NCBI GenBank assembly: GCA_025352765.1
Contig: JANXSI010000557.1
Coordinates: forward strand, 1 to 7,365
Source of the DNA: Devosia sp.
Lineage (GTDB): Bacteria; Pseudomonadota; Alphaproteobacteria; Rhizobiales; Devosiaceae
Length of the DNA stretch: 7,365 nucleotides
Direction of reading: 5' to 3'
Of this stretch, positions 5,209 to 7,365 are shown in pieces. The notes under the pieces were generated by a model. The model had not been told where the DNA came from and ran no database searches. It was given only the letters and a program-made list of their open reading frames with translations. Position numbers and translations under genes: made by a program. Every line of letters begins with the position of its first letter. Position 1 is the first letter of the stretch.

Positions 5209-6195
5209 ATGCACGCCATGGTCTATCACCGCTACGGCGGCCCCGACGTCGTCCACCTCGCCGAGTTGCCTAAGCCGTTGCCACGGGACAACGAGGTGCT
5301 GATCCGCATCCACGCCACCACCGTCAGCTCGGCCGACTGGCGGGCCCGGACGCTCGATCTGCCCGGCGGCTTCGGCTTCATGGGGCGCCCAGTGTTCGGG
5401 TTTTTCGGTCCGCGTCAGCCAATTCTCGGGGGCGAGCTGGCGGGCGTTATCGAGGCGGTGGGCCGGTCGGTCACCCGCTTCAGCGTGGGCGATCAGGTGT
5501 TCGCCTTCGCCGGCGGCAAGTTCGGCTGCCACGCCGAGTACCGGACGCTGCCCGAGGACGGGCTGATCACCCGCAAGCCGGCCAATCTCAGCTTCGAGGA
5601 AGCGGCCGCGCTCAGCTTCGGCGGCACCACGGCGCTGTCGTTCCTGCGCGACAAGGCCGGGATCCGGGCCGGCGACAAGGTGCTGGTCATCGGTGCCTCG
5701 GGCAGCGTCGGCGCAGCGGCGGTCCAGCTCGCCAAACATTTCGGTGCGGAGGTCACCGGCGTCTGCAGCACCGCCAACCTGAAGCTCGTCCGCTCGCTCG
5801 GCGCCGACCGGGTGATCGACTATACAAGCGAGGATTTTGCCAGGAGCGGCGATAGCTGGGACATCGTTCTAAATTGCAATGGCGCGGTGTCGTTTGCCGA
5901 GGTCGAGGCGTCGCTGAGGCCGGGCGGCCGGCTGGTGCTGGTGCTGGGCAGTTTCGCGCAGGCCGTCGGCCTCGAGCGGCCGCGCAAGGGCAGCGAAAAG
6001 CGGCTGATGTCGAGCATCGCGCAGGTGACGGTCGAGGACATGCAGTTCCTCGCGCAACTCGCCGGGAGCGGCGCCCTGAAGCCGGTGATCGACCGGGTCT
6101 ATCCGCTCGCCGATGCCGCCGAGGCGCACGCCTATGTGGCCACCGGCCGGAAGCGCGGCAACGTCGTGCTGGCCGTCGGGTCGCGGCCGGACTAG
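5209..6195 (+). CDS. NAD(P)-dependent medium-chain dehydrogenase/reductase, zinc-free quinone-oxidoreductase type
   Basis: A 328-residue cytoplasmic enzyme. Residues 1 to about 115 form the GroES-like catalytic domain (MHAMVYHRYGGPDV start, LIRIHATTVSSADWR, GGELAGVIEAVG, FSVGDQVFAF). The Rossmann domain follows, with the nucleotide-binding loop GASGSVG at 162-168, AAAVQLAKHFGAEVTGV after it and LGADRVIDY at 197-205. The C-terminal GRKRGNVVL (313-321) matches the usual end of the family. The clustered Cys residues of zinc alcohol dehydrogenases are missing, so this is a zinc-independent member that would reduce quinones or enone-type carbonyls using NAD(P)H; the substrate is not evident. ATG 5209 is chosen because GGAGAG lies 6 nt upstream and the family begins MHAMVYHRYG; in-frame starts at 5191 and 5053 would add unrelated residues. 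It is divergent from the LysR gene and its stop codon interlocks with that of the convergent kinase gene. Confidence 0.88.
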   Translation: MHAMVYHRYGGPDVVHLAELPKPLPRDNEVLIRIHATTVSSADWRARTLDLPGGFGFMGRPVFGFFGPRQPILGGELAGVIEAVGRSVTRFSVGDQVFAFAGGKFGCHAEYRTLPEDGLITRKPANLSFEEAAALSFGGTTALSFLRDKAGIRAGDKVLVIGASGSVGAAAVQLAKHFGAEVTGVCSTANLKLVRSLGADRVIDYTSEDFARSGDSWDIVLNCNGAVSFAEVEASLRPGGRLVLVLGSFAQAVGLERPRKGSEKRLMSSIAQVTVEDMQFLAQLAGSGALKPVIDRVYPLADAAEAHAYVATGRKRGNVVLAVGSRPD

Positions 6196-6200
6196 CCGCG
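6182..6200. other. Dyad centred on the shared stop codons of two convergent genes
   Basis: CGCGGC (6182-6187) and GCCGCG (6195-6200) are perfect 6-bp arms around a 7-nt loop that holds most of the CTAG shared by both stop codons. The hairpin would form in either transcript. Neither side has a T-run, so intrinsic termination is not supported; a 3'-end hairpin or chance GC symmetry are alternatives. Confidence 0.35.
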
Positions 6201-7365
6201 GCTGATGCGGTTGAGTGCTGCCAGCAGAGCCTCGGCCTCGTAGGGCTTGCGGATCACCGGCACATCGGCGAAGCGGTCCGGAATGATGCCGCCGTCGCCA
6301 TAGCCGGTGGCGAAGATGAAGGGGATGTGGCGCAGCCTCAGTTCCTCGGCGACCGGCAGTGACGTGCCGTCGCCGAGGTTGATGTCGAGAATGGCGATCG
6401 CCGGCGGCGCCCGGTTCACCAGCTTCAGCGCCTCGGCCACCGAATTGACCGTCGAGACACTGGTGAAGCCGCGATCGGCGAGAGTGCTCTCGACATCCAT
6501 GGCGATCAACATCTGGTCTTCGAGCAGCATGATCCTGAGGTCGCGCGGCAGGTCCGGGTGGTCGGCCGACTGTCGGCCAGAGAGCTGCCGGCTTTCGGCC
6601 TTTGCCTCGAACTTGCGGCGGACATTGCGCGCCGGCAGCACGAAGCGGGCCACGAGACCCTCGGGGCGATACTGCAGGTCGCTTTGGCCGCCGAGGTCGA
6701 AGGGAATGCTGCGGTTGAGCAGCGTCGTGCCAAAGCCCTCGCGGGCGGGTGGGGTGACGCGCGGGCCCCCGGTTTCGGTCCATTCGAGCACGCACTCGCC
6801 GGTTGGCTCTAGCGAGGACCGTACCTCCAGCTTGCCGCCGGCGACCGACAGCGCGCCATATTTGGCGGCGTTCGTCGCAAGTTCATGCAGCACCAGCGCC
6901 AGCACCGAATAGGCGCGACTGTCGAGCCAGACGCGATCGTCGGAGACGCGGATGTCGGTCTGCTGGTTGCGGTAGGGCGTCAGTTCGGCGTTGACCAGCT
7001 CGCTCAGCAGGCCGCCGCCTTCGCCGCGCACGACCTGGTCGTGGGCAAAGCTCAGCGACTGGATGCGCCCTTTGAGCGCCTCTACGTAGTCGCGCAGCGT
7101 CTGGCCCTCGCGCGGCGGCTGGCCGACCAGCGAGCGGATCACCGACAGGATGTTCTTGACGCGATGGTTCAGCTCTTCGTTGAGCATGCGCTGGCGCACG
7201 TCGGCCTTGCTGCGCTCCTGCTGCAGCAGTTCTGTGTGCCGCATCACCACCTCGACCAGCGCGACGCGCGTCGCTTCGGCGATCTGGCGGTCGGACTCGG
7301 TCCAGGGCTGCGACTGCTGCTGGACCGTCTGCTTCCAGATGGCAAAGCTCTTGCGCGGCGTCAGC
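6192..7365 (-). CDS. Bacteriophytochrome-type HWE histidine kinase with C-terminal receiver domain (partial, N-terminus outside window)
   Basis: The frame enters from the right edge and codes for the last 390 residues of a larger protein. It opens with LTPRKSFAIWKQTV, which matches the PRxSF tongue motif of phytochrome PHY domains, followed by SQPWTESDRQIAEATRVAL, the PHY-to-kinase helix. A coiled segment leads to the HWE kinase: phospho-acceptor His in NHRVKN (fragment residue 67, codon 7166-7164), the ATP-binding HELATNAAKYGALS (160-173) and the LEWTETGGP motif. A flexible linker joins a receiver domain with the acid pair ED (282-283), phospho-acceptor Asp in ILDINL (327, codon 6386-6384), the Thr of FATGYG (353) and the Lys of RKPY (373). 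This order resembles Agrobacterium BphP2/Agp2-type phytochromes, in which the kinase is fused to its own receiver. The bilin-binding PAS-GAF part is not visible, so light sensing is inferred from the PHY remnant. The gene overlaps the convergent oxidoreductase gene by 4 bp. Confidence 0.82.
   Translation of the reverse strand, partial: LTPRKSFAIWKQTVQQQSQPWTESDRQIAEATRVALVEVVMRHTELLQQERSKADVRQRMLNEELNHRVKNILSVIRSLVGQPPREGQTLRDYVEALKGRIQSLSFAHDQVVRGEGGGLLSELVNAELTPYRNQQTDIRVSDDRVWLDSRAYSVLALVLHELATNAAKYGALSVAGGKLEVRSSLEPTGECVLEWTETGGPRVTPPAREGFGTTLLNRSIPFDLGGQSDLQYRPEGLVARFVLPARNVRRKFEAKAESRQLSGRQSADHPDLPRDLRIMLLEDQMLIAMDVESTLADRGFTSVSTVNSVAEALKLVNRAPPAIAILDINLGDGTSLPVAEELRLRHIPFIFATGYGDGGIIPDRFADVPVIRKPYEAEALLAALNRISRG

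Noticed and set aside
5869..6795. 308-codon open frame on the minus strand overlapping oxidoreductase and kinase genes
   Set aside because: It overlaps two supported genes, is Arg/Pro-rich and has no family signature.

Overview
The window is GC-rich, densely packed bacterial DNA with strong GC bias at third codon positions. The gene families point to an alphaproteobacterium, most likely of the order Hyphomicrobiales (Rhizobiales): an extensin-like envelope protein, a DUF6894-type small protein, a degenerate HtrA-like protein of a type I associate with this order, and a phytochrome-type HWE kinase fused to a receiver. A Devosia-like genus is a guess only. I see no rRNA, tRNA, CRISPR array, insertion sequence, integrase or origin.

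Layout, left to right. (1) 1-629, minus: N-terminal part of an extensin-family protein, cut by the window edge. (2) 762-1997, plus: secreted PQQ-dependent sugar/sorbosone-type dehydrogenase, divergent from (1). (3) 2048-2485 and 2298-2618, plus: a DinJ/YafQ type II toxin-antitoxin pair with its own promoter and a 20-bp palindromic operator. The antitoxin frame has an unusual C-terminal extension that overlaps the toxin gene by 188 nt. (4) 2745-3650, plus: HtrA/S1C-like protein with a PDZ domain and all three catalytic triad positions replaced. (5) 3651-3864: the largest non-coding gap, holding an AT-rich island with several dyads and a terminator-like hairpin. (6) 3865-4098, plus: 77-residue DUF6894-type protein. 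(7) 4138-5046, minus: LysR regulator, divergent from (8) 5209-6195, plus: zinc-free medium-chain NAD(P)-dependent oxidoreductase, a probable regulator-target pair. (9) 6192-7365, minus: C-terminal part of a multidomain sensor kinase (end of a phytochrome PHY domain, HWE histidine kinase, receiver), cut by the window edge. Genes 8 and 9 converge and share a CTAG at their stop codons.

The genes do not form one pathway. The clear functional units are the toxin-antitoxin operon and the LysR/oxidoreductase pair; the rest are single-gene transcription units. I found no convincing new multi-gene system. The points most worth a second look are the long antitoxin-toxin overlap, the triad-less HtrA-like protein and the structured island upstream of the DUF6894 gene.
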